Source: Tundrisphaera sp051175315 (GTDB taxonomy: Bacteria; Planctomycetota; Planctomycetia; Isosphaerales; Isosphaeraceae). Taken from it: 64,000 nucleotides of DNA. The notes under the pieces were generated by a model that was not told the DNA's origin, did not search any database, and saw nothing but the letters and a program-made list of their open reading frames with translations. The stretch lies in NCBI RefSeq assembly GCF_051175315.1, contig NZ_CP195100.1, positions 310,001 through 374,000 of the forward strand, given 5' to 3'. Positions within the stretch are counted from its first letter, which is position 1. Each line of letters starts with the position of its first letter. Made by a program: the position numbers and the translations under genes. Positions 45,070-53,450 of the stretch are shown here, in pieces.

Positions 45070-46871
45070 CGATCTCCTCGGCCGGGGCCGTCGCCGCGTG
45101 GATCTGGCTCGCCCTGCTCCATGCCGCCTGGCTGGGGCTGGCCGCCCCGGCGCTGGTCGCCTGGCTGTTCCAACTCCGGTGGACCATGCCGCGACGGGCG
45201 CGACATGCGACCCTGGTCGCGGCACTCGCCTCGGTCGCGGCCGGCCCGCCCCTGCTGGCCTCCGCCCCGCATCTCGCCCCGGGATGGGTCGCCAATGAAT
45301 TATTGATGGGCGGGGCGAGGGTCGTGATCCTCCCGGGCGAGCCCGGCCCCGGCATCGATCCCGTCGACGACGCCCACGCGGGCCGGCGGCGGGCGGACGA
45401 CGCGATGCCCTCGCGATCGTTCCGCCGCTGGGCGGATCGCTCCGCCGAAGTTGCCAAGGCGGCCCGCCCCTATGGCCTCGCGGCGTGGTCGCTGGCCGCC
45501 TTGGCGGGGCTGGCCACGCTGGCCCTGGGGGTGGGCGGCGTGGCCCGGCTGTGTCGCGACGCCTCCCCGGCGCCCGCCGATGTCGCGGAGCGGGCCGGGC
45601 GGCTCGGCCGGCGGCTCGGGCTCCGGAAAGTGCCTTCCGTCCTGGTCCATCCCGGGCTGGTCGAGCCCTGCCTGTGCGGCTTTGCCCGCCGTGCGGCCAT
45701 CCTGCTGCCGGGCCGCTGGCTCGCCTCGGCCGGCCCCGACGCGATCGACGCGGTGCTGGCCCACGAACTCGCCCACGCCCGCTGGCGTGACTCATCCGCA
45801 AATGTGTTGTTGCGATTGTTCGAGGCCGCTTATGGCTTCCACCCGGGCGTCGTCTGGCTTTCGCGGGCGTTCCGACGCCAGCGCGAACACCTGGCCGACG
45901 CGCTGGCGGTCCGGCTGACCGGCGATCCCCTGGCCCTGGCCCGGGCTCTCGAATCGGTGGCCCGCCTCCGCCTCGAATCCCGATCGATGCCGATGGGCGC
46001 GGCCCTCGGCGGCGAAACCTCCGCCCTCCTCCCCCGGATCCAGGAGCTTCTCGGCATGATGCCCGCTCGCCCCCGCCCCTCGCTCTGGCCGTTCGCGGCC
46101 TTCCCCCCGGCCGTCGGCCTCGCCCTGGTGGCGACGTCGCTGGGGTTCTCCCAGGACAAGTCGATCCCGCTCGAAGGGGCCCCGGCCGGCACGGCGCCGC
46201 CACCGGTCAAGGTCCCGGCCCCGGCCGTCCCGCCGAAGACCCCGGCCGATCCCGCGCGGCCCAACGCCGAGCCCGAGCCTCCGCAGATCTCCTTCGATAT
46301 CCGGGCTGTCGCGTTTGCCCCCTTCCACTGGCGGGCGGGGTTGGAGGGGCGAGTCGAGACGGTCGAGCCGGCGTCCGACCTCCCCCGGTGGCTCCTGGAC
46401 GAGCGGGCCACGCGTGGACTGCTCAAACGGATGCTCGCGGAGCCGTCATCGAACCTGATCCAGGCCCCGAGGGTGACGGCCTACGACGAGGCGCATGCCG
46501 TCATTCAGTTCGGTGGGAAGCTGGACCCGGGGCCCGGCGAGGCGGCAAGTTACCGCTTCCGTGTTGATGTCAGCGGGACCCGCGTACCCGCCGGGCTGAG
46601 GGTCGATCTCGATCTCCGAGCCCCGGCCCTCCCCACCGACGGGGCCGAGAAGCCGGCATCCCGGGCGGTCGCCCATCGGGGGACGGTCGACATCCCCGAG
46701 GGGTTGAGCTTGATCGTCGACCTCGGCCGGTCGGGTCGCCGGCCGGCACCCGGCCGCGAGCCGGAGATCGATCTGGTCATGATCACGCCCCGGCGAATCA
46801 TCCCCAAGGCGAAGGTCGTTAGCGGTCATGGCCTTTCCCGCGTCGACACCAAGTTCGGCCCGGTCGAGTGA
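45066..46871 (+). CDS. M56 (BlaR1-type) metallopeptidase with secretin-like C-terminal domain
   Basis: The 601-residue membrane protein starts at ATG 45066, four bases overlapping the repressor gene. Membrane segments lie at about 5-35, 40-60 and 135-160. The peptidase domain has H233-E234-L-A-H237 in LAHELAHARWRDSSANV and a downstream REHLADALAVRL. A membrane segment near 340 leads to a Pro-rich linker (about 370-410). Instead of a penicillin-binding sensor, the C-terminus (about 420-600) has SSNLIQAPRVTAYDEAHAVI and VDIPEGLSLIVDLGR, resembling secretin-family (type II/III secretion) repeats. It likely senses an envelope signal and cleaves the repressor; the ligand is unknown. Confidence 0.88.
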   Translation: MTISSAGAVAAWIWLALLHAAWLGLAAPALVAWLFQLRWTMPRRARHATLVAALASVAAGPPLLASAPHLAPGWVANELLMGGARVVILPGEPGPGIDPVDDAHAGRRRADDAMPSRSFRRWADRSAEVAKAARPYGLAAWSLAALAGLATLALGVGGVARLCRDASPAPADVAERAGRLGRRLGLRKVPSVLVHPGLVEPCLCGFARRAAILLPGRWLASAGPDAIDAVLAHELAHARWRDSSANVLLRLFEAAYGFHPGVVWLSRAFRRQREHLADALAVRLTGDPLALARALESVARLRLESRSMPMGAALGGETSALLPRIQELLGMMPARPRPSLWPFAAFPPAVGLALVATSLGFSQDKSIPLEGAPAGTAPPPVKVPAPAVPPKTPADPARPNAEPEPPQISFDIRAVAFAPFHWRAGLEGRVETVEPASDLPRWLLDERATRGLLKRMLAEPSSNLIQAPRVTAYDEAHAVIQFGGKLDPGPGEAASYRFRVDVSGTRVPAGLRVDLDLRAPALPTDGAEKPASRAVAHRGTVDIPEGLSLIVDLGRSGRRPAPGREPEIDLVMITPRRIIPKAKVVSGHGLSRVDTKFGPVE

Positions 46872-46964
46872 TGCCCGGGACGCTGACCGGCCGGCCTTCG
46901 CCGGGTTCTGCGGGTTGAGAAGGAAACAACCTGGGATCGGAGCGCAACCCCCGCGTCGCGACCC

Positions 46965-46994
46965 TTGACCGGGGCGCAAGCCTCCTGGTCTAAT
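46965..46994 (+). promoter_or_regulatory. promoter of the cobalamin-riboswitch transcript
   Basis: TTGACC (46965-46970), an 18-base spacer and TCTAAT (46989-46994) place the start site at about 47001, exactly where the riboswitch P1 stem begins (47003). The 46872-46964 part of this intergenic region shows no feature. Confidence 0.65.
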
Positions 46995-47002
46995 GATCTC
47001 CT

Positions 47003-47189
47003 CGACGGGTGTCCCCTGCCCCGGTCTCAGGCCGGGTGCGGGGGGAGAATAGGGAAGACGGTGCGAATCCGTCGCGGGGCCGCCGCTGTGATCGGCCAGG
47101 CCCCCGGATCAACCTGTGCCACTGCCTGAATGGCGGGAAGGCCGATCCGGGGACCGTCACGAGCCGAGAGCCAGAAGACCTGCCCGTCG
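47003..47189 (+). ncRNA. cobalamin (B12) riboswitch
   Basis: All main conserved parts of the class are present in order: P1 CGACGGG (47003-47009) pairing with CCCGTCG (47183-47189), AATAGGGAA (47048-47056), GGTGCGAATCC (47060-47070), CCGCCGCTGTGA (47080-47091), GCCACTG (47118-47124), GGGAAGGC (47135-47142) and the B12 box GAGCCAGAAGACCTGCC (47168-47184). The first downstream gene, at 47320, encodes a DUF1559 protein rather than a B12 transport or synthesis protein. Confidence 0.93.
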
Positions 47190-47223
47190 GGATGCTGTTC
47201 CGATGCCCCGGCCTTGGGCATCC
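47190..47223 (+). promoter_or_regulatory. candidate expression platform after the B12 riboswitch
   Basis: GATGCCC (47202-47208) pairs with GGGCATC (47216-47222) over a seven-base loop. GGATGC (47190-47195), directly after P1, could instead pair with GCATCC (47218-47223). Two exclusive hairpins next to the aptamer are what a switching platform would look like, but there is no T-run, and the ribosome site lies about 80 bases further on. Confidence 0.4.
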
Positions 47224-47319
47224 GGGCGGGCCGCTCGCAGGTCGTCTGCCATGCGCCACGCGCCGGAGCCAGGTCGGGGATCCTCCCTTTTGCCCGGCCC
47301 GGCGGAAAGACGACCCCTC

Positions 47320-48294
47320 ATGTTCGCGCGTCACACCCTTCGACATCGCCCGCGCGGCGGCTTCACCCTGATCGAGCTGCTGGTGGTGATCTCGATCATC
47401 GCCGTCCTGATCGCCCTGCTGTTGCCCGCGGTGCAGGCGGCCCGCGAGGCCGCCCGGCGGATGCAATGCGTCAACAACCTCAAGCAGATGGGGCTGGCGC
47501 TCCACAACTACTATCAGGTCATGGACGTGTTCCCCAAGGGGGGATATGGCGGCATGGTGACCACGTCCACGGCCGCCCCCACGGCGCGGATCGTGAGCTG
47601 GGGCACGGCCATCCTCCCCTACCTGGAACAGGCCCCGCTCTACAACGGGTTCAACCAGGACCAATGGTATCTGCACGAGAGCAACTGGACGGCCGCCGGC
47701 ACCACGCTGAACGCTTACCTCTGCCCGTCGGGGCCCGGCCGGGCGCGGCTCCGCCCCAACGGCGATACCCCGCTGGCCACCTCCCCCCTGTTCGGCCGCA
47801 ATGACTACGGCGGCAACTACGGCGAGCGGGGCCTGCGGTGCTATCCCGGGACCAACTGCCAGAACAATTATGGGAACCCCCTGGGCGGGGGGCGCGGGAT
47901 CCTCTTGATGGGCGTCGATCCCAACGTCACGATCCCGATGATCTCCGACGGCACCAGCCACTCGGTCATGATCGGCGAGGCCCCCGAGGCCGACCACGGC
48001 CTGTGGGCCGGGCAGAAGAATTATTTCGACCAGAGCGCCCCGGTCAACGCCCGCTACAGCTTGCCGCCCGGGGCGACGTGGGATGCCTGCGCCATCTTCG
48101 GGACCGGCCGGAAGGACATCGTGCCGGGCCGGCTGGGGTGCGACTATGGCCAGGAGTTCCACAGCTACCACCCGGGCGGGGCGAACTTCCTGATGGCCGA
48201 CGGCTCGGTCCGGTTCCTGAAGGAGACCCTCACGCCGCAACTCGTCGCCGCCTACCTGTCGCGCTCGGGGGCGGAGATCATCTCCGAGAACTGA
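47320..48294 (+). CDS. DUF1559 prepilin-type protein under a B12 riboswitch
   Basis: The 324-residue protein starts at ATG 47320 (GGAAAG upstream). A short leader precedes the prepilin site RGG/FTLIELLVVISIIAV, the hydrophobic helix and AAREAARRMQCVNNLKQMGL. Family features include SWGTAILPYLEQAPLYNGF, MISDGTSHSVMIGEA and FHSYHPGGANFLMADGSVRF. The protein should be exported and processed like a pseudopilin. Because a complete cobalamin riboswitch with its own promoter sits upstream, it is probably made when B12 is scarce. A role in corrinoid capture at the envelope is my inference. Confidence 0.93.
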   Translation: MFARHTLRHRPRGGFTLIELLVVISIIAVLIALLLPAVQAAREAARRMQCVNNLKQMGLALHNYYQVMDVFPKGGYGGMVTTSTAAPTARIVSWGTAILPYLEQAPLYNGFNQDQWYLHESNWTAAGTTLNAYLCPSGPGRARLRPNGDTPLATSPLFGRNDYGGNYGERGLRCYPGTNCQNNYGNPLGGGRGILLMGVDPNVTIPMISDGTSHSVMIGEAPEADHGLWAGQKNYFDQSAPVNARYSLPPGATWDACAIFGTGRKDIVPGRLGCDYGQEFHSYHPGGANFLMADGSVRFLKETLTPQLVAAYLSRSGAEIISEN

Positions 48295-48394
48295 CCGGGG
48301 ATGGGGCCGGTCCCGGGCCCGTGTCGCGGCCGGGCCGATCCGTTAGAATGGCCGGGGTCCGCCCGAGATCGGCATCCCGTCGCGACGGGGATGG

Positions 48395-48700
48395 ATGGGC
48401 CCCATGCTCACGTTCCACATCCGCAGCTTCATGATCCTGATCGCATTCTGCGCCGTGGTGCTGGCCGGTGCGACGGTCGGGATGCGCTGGGCGTTCAACC
48501 GGGCCGAGGGGGCGATGTACGCCCAGCGCGAGATGGAGCACACGTTCGAGGCCGCCAACTTCCGCCATGCCGCCAGGCAGGCGCAGGCCGACCCCAACGG
48601 GGTCGGCAAAATCGCCGGCTTCAAGCAACTGGCCCGGCAGCACGAGAAGGCCGCGCGGGAGTGCGCCCGGCTCCGCGAACTCTACGAGTCCCGCTGGTGA
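48395..48700 (+). CDS. small single-pass membrane protein, unknown function
   Basis: The 101-residue protein has an N-terminal membrane helix (SFMILIAFCAVVLAGATVGM) and a soluble, Ala/Gln/Arg-rich, probably helical tail (about 45-98). ATG codons at 48395 and 48404 are both possible; neither has a strong ribosome site. The LTFHIRSFMILIAF opening resembles many planctomycete small membrane proteins. It lies between the B12-switched DUF1559 gene and an exported SnoaL-like gene, all in one direction. Confidence 0.65.
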   Translation: MGPMLTFHIRSFMILIAFCAVVLAGATVGMRWAFNRAEGAMYAQREMEHTFEAANFRHAARQAQADPNGVGKIAGFKQLARQHEKAARECARLRELYESRW

Positions 48701-48732
48701 TCCCCCCTTCCCCCGGACGGTGATCGACCGCC

Positions 48733-49203
48733 ATGAACACGGCCCTCCGATCCTGCCTGATGGCGACGTTCCTGCTGGCCCTCGCCCCGGTCGCCCGGGG
48801 CGATGACGCCGCATCGATCGCGGCGATCCGCAAGGTCCTCGACTCCCAGGTCGAGGCCTGGAACCGGGGGGACCTGGACGGGTTCCTCGACGGCTACTGG
48901 CACGACCCCGGCGTCGTCTTCCAGTCCGGCGGCGACCGCAACGACGGGTTCGAGGCGATGAAGGCCCGGTACGTCCGCCGCTACAAGGCCGACGGCAAGG
49001 CGATGGGCCGGGTGGCGTTCACCGGGGTCGAGGTCCTGCCCCTGGCGGCGGATTCGGCCTTCGTCCGGGGATCGTGGAAGCTCGACCTGCCCGACGGCGG
49101 CAAGCCGGGCGGGCTGTTCACTCTGGTCTTCCGCCGGTTCCCCGACGGCTGGAAGATCGTCCACGACCACACGTCGATGGCCCCGGATCCGAAGCCCCAA
49201 TGA
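48733..49203 (+). CDS. exported SnoaL-like / DUF4440 protein
   Basis: The 156-residue protein has a signal peptide (ALRSCLMATFLLALAPVARG) and an NTF2-like cone fold: IRKVLDSQVEAWNRGDLDGF, YWHDPGVVFQSGGDRNDGFE and a C-terminal GLFTLVFRRFPDGWKIVHDH. It matches the SgcJ/EcaC group of SnoaL-like proteins, which are often annotated as oxidoreductases without proof. Its stop overlaps the start of the next gene (ATGA), implying a shared transcript. Confidence 0.85.
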   Translation: MNTALRSCLMATFLLALAPVARGDDAASIAAIRKVLDSQVEAWNRGDLDGFLDGYWHDPGVVFQSGGDRNDGFEAMKARYVRRYKADGKAMGRVAFTGVEVLPLAADSAFVRGSWKLDLPDGGKPGGLFTLVFRRFPDGWKIVHDHTSMAPDPKPQ

Positions 49204-50486
49204 GAGTTCGGGCGTCCCCTGGTGGTTGGTTGGGCCGGGCCCGGCTCCTCGCGGCGATCGCCCTGATCGCGGTGATCGCCGCCGGGGCGGTGGGGCAGTT
49301 CGTCCGCGACCGATCGGCGGCGTGGGGCCTGCTGCTCTACCTCCCGCTGTTCCCCCTGGGGCTTGCGGCCCTGGGGCTCGACCTCCTGGCGCGGGGCCGA
49401 TCCGTGCCCGGCGGGCGGTTCCTGCTGGGCGGGGTCGGGCTGGTCGCCGTGGTCGGCGGGTCGATCCCGCTGCTGGGGTTCGGCCCCGGGGGCGGGGATC
49501 CGGGCGATCGCGACGAGGTTTCGGTGCTGCACTGGAACGTGATCTGGGGCGGCGGCCGCGTGATGGCCACCGACCGATGGGAGAAGATCCGCCGGACGAT
49601 CCTCGACCATCCCACCGACGTGGTGATCCTGAGCGAGGGGCCGCCCGACGGCCCGCTCGACGGATTGGTGGGGGCGATGGGGCCGGGGGCGTCGCGGGTC
49701 CAGGTGGAGAACGGGCCCGACGCCGTGCGGGGCTACTGGTTCAAGCTGGTGGTGGCATCGCGGTGGCCGGTGCGTGCCCTGGGCCGGATCCCGGTGGTCA
49801 ACGGCGCCGCGATGGCGGCCGAGGTGACGGTCCGGGGCCGCCCGATCCGGATCTTGGTGGTCGACGGCCTGAGCCATCCGAGGCTCCACCGGGCCCCGTT
49901 CCTGCGGAGCGTCGCCGAGGCGTGCGAGGCCGCGAAGAAGGCCGGGGAGCCGTTCGACCTGGTCGCCGGGGACTTCAACTGCGTGGGCCGGAGCCTGGGC
50001 TTCGACGGCCTGGACCGGGCCGGCTACGACCTCGCGGCGCGGAGGTCGCGGGGCTGGCGGGCGACCTTCCCCTCCTTCGCCCCGATCTACGACATCGACC
50101 ACGTCTGGGTCCGCAACTACGCCGATCGGCTCCGCTGCGCGTTCTTCACCGACCTGGCGTCGGATCATCGCGGCCAGGTCGTCCGGTTCCGACTGCCGTC
50201 GTCACCACGCCTTGCCGTCCAGTTCCAGCACCCCGTCGTCGCGCATCTGCTCGGCCTGGGCGACGAGCTTCCGGCGGGTCGCTTCGAGGTCGGTGGCCAG
50301 CGTCCCCTCAGGGATCGATTCGAGCACGCTCAGGGCGTGGACCGGGCGTTGCTGCTCGCGGATCAGGACCTGGGCCAGCCGGAGCCGGACCCGGGGCGAG
50401 GGCTTCATGGCCCTCTGGAGGTAATCCTCCATGACGGCCACCGACCCGCCCCAGTCCTTCGCCGTGGCCAGGAGCTGGATCAATGA
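49200..50486 (+). CDS. membrane-anchored endonuclease/exonuclease/phosphatase family protein
   Basis: The protein starts at ATG 49200, overlapping the upstream stop. Three membrane segments (about 15-35, 40-62 and 75-95) precede an EEP domain: VSVLHWNVIWGGGR, DVVILSEGPPDG, FDLVAGDFNCVGRSLGFDGL, IYDIDHVWVRNYA and the terminal SDHRGQVVRF. The metal-binding Asn/Glu and the catalytic Asp/His are present. The EEP domain ends near residue 335, but the frame stays open to 50486, adding about 93 residues that lie antisense to the 3' end of the rhomboid gene. That tail is probably non-functional read-through. Substrate is unknown. Confidence 0.82.
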   Translation: MRVRASPGGWLGRARLLAAIALIAVIAAGAVGQFVRDRSAAWGLLLYLPLFPLGLAALGLDLLARGRSVPGGRFLLGGVGLVAVVGGSIPLLGFGPGGGDPGDRDEVSVLHWNVIWGGGRVMATDRWEKIRRTILDHPTDVVILSEGPPDGPLDGLVGAMGPGASRVQVENGPDAVRGYWFKLVVASRWPVRALGRIPVVNGAAMAAEVTVRGRPIRILVVDGLSHPRLHRAPFLRSVAEACEAAKKAGEPFDLVAGDFNCVGRSLGFDGLDRAGYDLAARRSRGWRATFPSFAPIYDIDHVWVRNYADRLRCAFFTDLASDHRGQVVRFRLPSSPRLAVQFQHPVVAHLLGLGDELPAGRFEVGGQRPLRDRFEHAQGVDRALLLADQDLGQPEPDPGRGLHGPLEVILHDGHRPAPVLRRGQELDQ

Positions 50487-51401
50487 CAGCCATTCGGGGT
50501 CGGTCGGCCGCCAGCCTGGCCGGGCCTTGATCGCCTTGTCGTGGTAGGCCAGGGCCGCCACGGCATTCCCCTCCGCGATCGCCCTCCGCATCCGATCTGC
50601 GGCGAGGTCGGCCTTGTCGTCGGGACTGCTCGGGCCGTCGTCGTCGGCCCTGGCCTTCTTCTTCCGCTTCCCCTTGGCGGGGACGGAGTCGGGCAATTTC
50701 ACCTTCCGGGCGACCTTGGGCTTATCCCGACCCACGTGGCCGCCCCACACCGAGTACAGGTCCCACTTTTCGCAGTCGACCCAATCCATCTTCAGCAAGA
50801 TCGTGGCCAGGGCGAAGCCGACCGCCGCGCCGGAGAGGTGGAGGAGTTCGGTCGAAACCCCCAACCCCTGCTTGAGGGTGCCGAAGGCTTCCAGGGCCAG
50901 GTACAGGGCCGCGAACCACATGATGGCGATGTCGAGCATGAAGACCCGGAACCCGAGGATCACGACGCAGGAGAGGTCGTTCTTGGGGGCCCAGACCATG
51001 GCCATCGCCAGGAGCCCGTAGATGATCGCCGATGCCCCGAACGAGCCGGTGGCCTCGTTCGCCCCCAGCATCAACACCTGCTCCGCCCCGCTCTGGACGA
51101 TGCCGATCCCGAGGTAGATCGCCAGGAACGGGAAGAACCCGACCTTGCCCTCGACCACCAGGGCGAACGCCCACAGGAAGATCAGGTTGCCGGCCAGGTG
51201 GAGGATATCGCCGTGGATGAAGTTCGAGGTCAGCCACTGCACCGGATGCAGGCCGTCGCCGTGGCTGAGGATGTAGGGCTCGACCTCGTCGACGCCCAGG
51301 CCGGCCGTCGCCGCGAACACCGCGATCGTCGCGGCCATCAGGCCCATCGTGGCCCAGGGCCGATGGTAGATCGGCGCATCGGTCGCCCACGGAATGATCA
51401 T
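50202..51401 (-). CDS. rhomboid family intramembrane serine protease with TPR-like tail
   Basis: The 399-residue protein has a six-helix rhomboid core (about 15-225). The catalytic Ser is in SFGASAIIYG and the His in ELLHLSGAAVGF; LTSNFIHGDILHLAGNLIFL is the family's second-helix block. A basic linker (KLPDSVPAKGKRKKKARADD) leads to a C-terminal helical-repeat region (about 275-395; AALAYHDKAIKARPGW, RVRLRLAQVLIREQQRPVHA). Rhomboids cut membrane proteins within the bilayer; the substrate is not evident. Its 3' 285 bases are antisense to the preceding EEP gene. Confidence 0.9.
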   Translation of the reverse strand: MIIPWATDAPIYHRPWATMGLMAATIAVFAATAGLGVDEVEPYILSHGDGLHPVQWLTSNFIHGDILHLAGNLIFLWAFALVVEGKVGFFPFLAIYLGIGIVQSGAEQVLMLGANEATGSFGASAIIYGLLAMAMVWAPKNDLSCVVILGFRVFMLDIAIMWFAALYLALEAFGTLKQGLGVSTELLHLSGAAVGFALATILLKMDWVDCEKWDLYSVWGGHVGRDKPKVARKVKLPDSVPAKGKRKKKARADDDGPSSPDDKADLAADRMRRAIAEGNAVAALAYHDKAIKARPGWRPTDPEWLSLIQLLATAKDWGGSVAVMEDYLQRAMKPSPRVRLRLAQVLIREQQRPVHALSVLESIPEGTLATDLEATRRKLVAQAEQMRDDGVLELDGKAW

Positions 51402-51476
51402 CGTCCCGACTCCTCCGGCTGCGTCGCCCAGGTCATTCGGATCCGTCGGACGATTGTACCGGATCGGGCCGGGGAA

Positions 51477-52235
51477 TCACGGGAGAATCTCCGGGTCGAT
51501 CGGCTCGCCGCCGTCGATGGACGACAGGGCCCGGAGCGTGGCCGGCGATAGGGGTTCGACGAGCCGTCGATAACGGCCGTCGGCGAACATCACGACCGGG
51601 CCGCCGGGATCGCGGGTCGACATGCCCGGCCGGGACGGGTCACCCAGGGCGGACGCGTCGATGTCCCAGGGGGCGGTCCAGGGGATGGCGACGTCGGCGA
51701 CCTCGCCGAGCATCAGCGTCGTGCTCGTCCCGTCGCGGATCGCCGCGCGGTCGGTCGAGCGGTCGCCGGGGAACGCCGTTCCCTCGCCGGTGATCGCGGC
51801 GTAGCTGGTCAAGGACTTGCGCTGGTCCGGATGCCGGTTCAGGCAGGCATAAACCCCGGGCATCCGGTCGACCAGAGGGCGATTGCCCGGCCCGTCCCAG
51901 GGCTGGGCAAAGTTGTATGACGTGTACAGGTCATACTGTTCCAGGTAGGGGAGGATCAGGACCCGCCAGCTATGCATCGGCCGGCCGTGCTCATCGGCCA
52001 GGTACGCGGGCGGGAACCGGCCCCAGGCTTCGTGGTAGCTCTCCAGTGCCAGGCCGATCTGGTGGATGTTGTTCCGGCAAGCCGCCGATCCGGCGGCGGT
52101 CCGGGCTGCGTTCCAGGCCTGAGGACCCATCACGAGCATGCTCAAGACCGCCCCGGCCATCAGGACGACGATCAGGCGGGCCAGACTCGGCCAACCCCGG
52201 GTGACGCGGCCGGTCGCGGGGTCGATGGTGCCCAT
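51477..52235 (-). CDS. DUF1559-like protein lacking the prepilin cleavage motif
   Basis: The 252-residue protein has an N-terminal membrane segment (LARLIVVLMAGAVLSMLVMG) but no FTLIELLVV motif. The rest follows DUF1559: CRNNIHQIGLALESYHEAWG, SWRVLILPYLEQYDLYTSYN, DGTSTTLMLGEVADV and VVMFADGRYRRLVEPLSP. It is therefore anchored rather than processed like a pseudopilin. It lies 15 bases upstream of the stop-end of the glycosyltransferase gene on the same strand. Confidence 0.82.
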   Translation of the reverse strand: MGTIDPATGRVTRGWPSLARLIVVLMAGAVLSMLVMGPQAWNAARTAAGSAACRNNIHQIGLALESYHEAWGRFPPAYLADEHGRPMHSWRVLILPYLEQYDLYTSYNFAQPWDGPGNRPLVDRMPGVYACLNRHPDQRKSLTSYAAITGEGTAFPGDRSTDRAAIRDGTSTTLMLGEVADVAIPWTAPWDIDASALGDPSRPGMSTRDPGGPVVMFADGRYRRLVEPLSPATLRALSSIDGGEPIDPEILP

Positions 52236-52250
52236 GATCTCGGCTCGGGT

Positions 52251-53450
52251 TCAGGTCCGGGGCTTCGTCGCGGCCGGCCCGGCGTAGGCGGTGCCCCGCC
52301 AGGTGACGCGGCCGGTCACGCACATCTGGATGGCACGATACAGTATCACGTCCAGGACGATCCCCGCCACCGGATACCAGCCGACGTAACGCGAGCGCGG
52401 GACCGACAGGACGTACAGGCGTTGCAGCACCGTGATGGCGAAGACGTGGTGCGCCACGCTCAGCCCCAGGAGCCACCAGGTGAACGGGTCGCGGCGACCC
52501 ATCGCCAGCAGGACCAGCGCCACCGCCAGCGCGACGTGGGCGGTCTGGCTGAAGAACAAAGGGTCGAGCCCCTTGCGCAGCAGCTTCCAGGGGTCCCGGC
52601 CGAGGGCGTCGTAGAGGATCCGGCTCCAGCCCCGGATGAGTTGCGAGAGCGACGTGTACATCCGGGTCGAGCCGATCTCCGGGGCGATGGCGGTGCGGAT
52701 CGCGTAGCCGGCCCTCTTGACGGCCTTGGCCAGGTAGATGTCCTCGACGAACTTGTCGCGCACCCCCTCGTGTCCGCCGGAGGCCTCGTAGGCGTCGCGG
52801 CGGATCAGGATGTACTGGCCGTTGGCGAACGCCAGCTTCTTGCGGGGGTCGTTGACCCAGAACAGGGGGAACGACTGGACCAGGACGATCCCCAGCAGCG
52901 GCTGCACGACCTGCTCCCAGAAGCTCTCGCAGCGCATCTCCGGCAGGATGCTGGCCAGGGCCGCGTCGTGCGACCGGGCGTACTCCAGGACGATCGAGAG
53001 GCTATCGGGCTCGTGGCGGGTGTCGGAGTCGAGGAACCAATACCACTGCCCCCGGGCCTGCTGGGCCGCGACGTGCAGGGCGTGGGTCTTGCCGGTCCAG
53101 CCGGGGGGCAGGTCCTCGATCGTGATCACCCGGATTCGCGGGTCGATCGCGGCGGCCTCGCGGGCGATCGCGCCGGTGCGGTCGGTGCTGCGGTCGTCGA
53201 TGACCAGGATCTCGAAGTTCGGATACGTCTGGGCGCGGACCGAGTCCAGGCAGAAGCGCAGGGTCGCTTCCTCGTCCTTGGCCGGGATGATCGCCGAGAC
53301 CAGGGGCGGGTCGGGGGCGGTCCAGAGGGGGGAGCGGAGGGTGAGGAAGTCGAGGCGCTTGAACGCGTAGATCAGGACGAGGTGGCGGATCGGCCACATG
53401 GCGATCAGGCCGGCGTAGATCCAGAGGATCGTGCGTTGCGTGGGCGTCAT
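52251..53450 (-). CDS. glycosyltransferase family 2, membrane-bound
   Basis: The 399-residue protein starts at ATG 53450, overlapping the preceding stop as ATGA. An N-terminal membrane helix (about 8-28) precedes the GT-A domain: PLVSAIIPAKDEEATLRFCL, ILVIDDRSTDRTGAIAREAA, the DxD-type YWFLDSDTRHEPDS, and a Q..RW-like GWSRILYDALGRDPW. Three or four C-terminal membrane helices follow. This layout fits hopanoid- or carotenoid-associated glycosyltransferases; the acceptor is unknown. It is the third gene in a minus-strand run with two small membrane proteins. Confidence 0.85.
   Translation of the reverse strand: MTPTQRTILWIYAGLIAMWPIRHLVLIYAFKRLDFLTLRSPLWTAPDPPLVSAIIPAKDEEATLRFCLDSVRAQTYPNFEILVIDDRSTDRTGAIAREAAAIDPRIRVITIEDLPPGWTGKTHALHVAAQQARGQWYWFLDSDTRHEPDSLSIVLEYARSHDAALASILPEMRCESFWEQVVQPLLGIVLVQSFPLFWVNDPRKKLAFANGQYILIRRDAYEASGGHEGVRDKFVEDIYLAKAVKRAGYAIRTAIAPEIGSTRMYTSLSQLIRGWSRILYDALGRDPWKLLRKGLDPLFFSQTAHVALAVALVLLAMGRRDPFTWWLLGLSVAHHVFAITVLQRLYVLSVPRSRYVGWYPVAGIVLDVILYRAIQMCVTGRVTWRGTAYAGPAATKPRT

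Noticed and set aside
44644..46871. A beta-lactam resistance locus
   Set aside because: The repressor and M56 protease are present, but no beta-lactamase or penicillin-binding sensor domain is.
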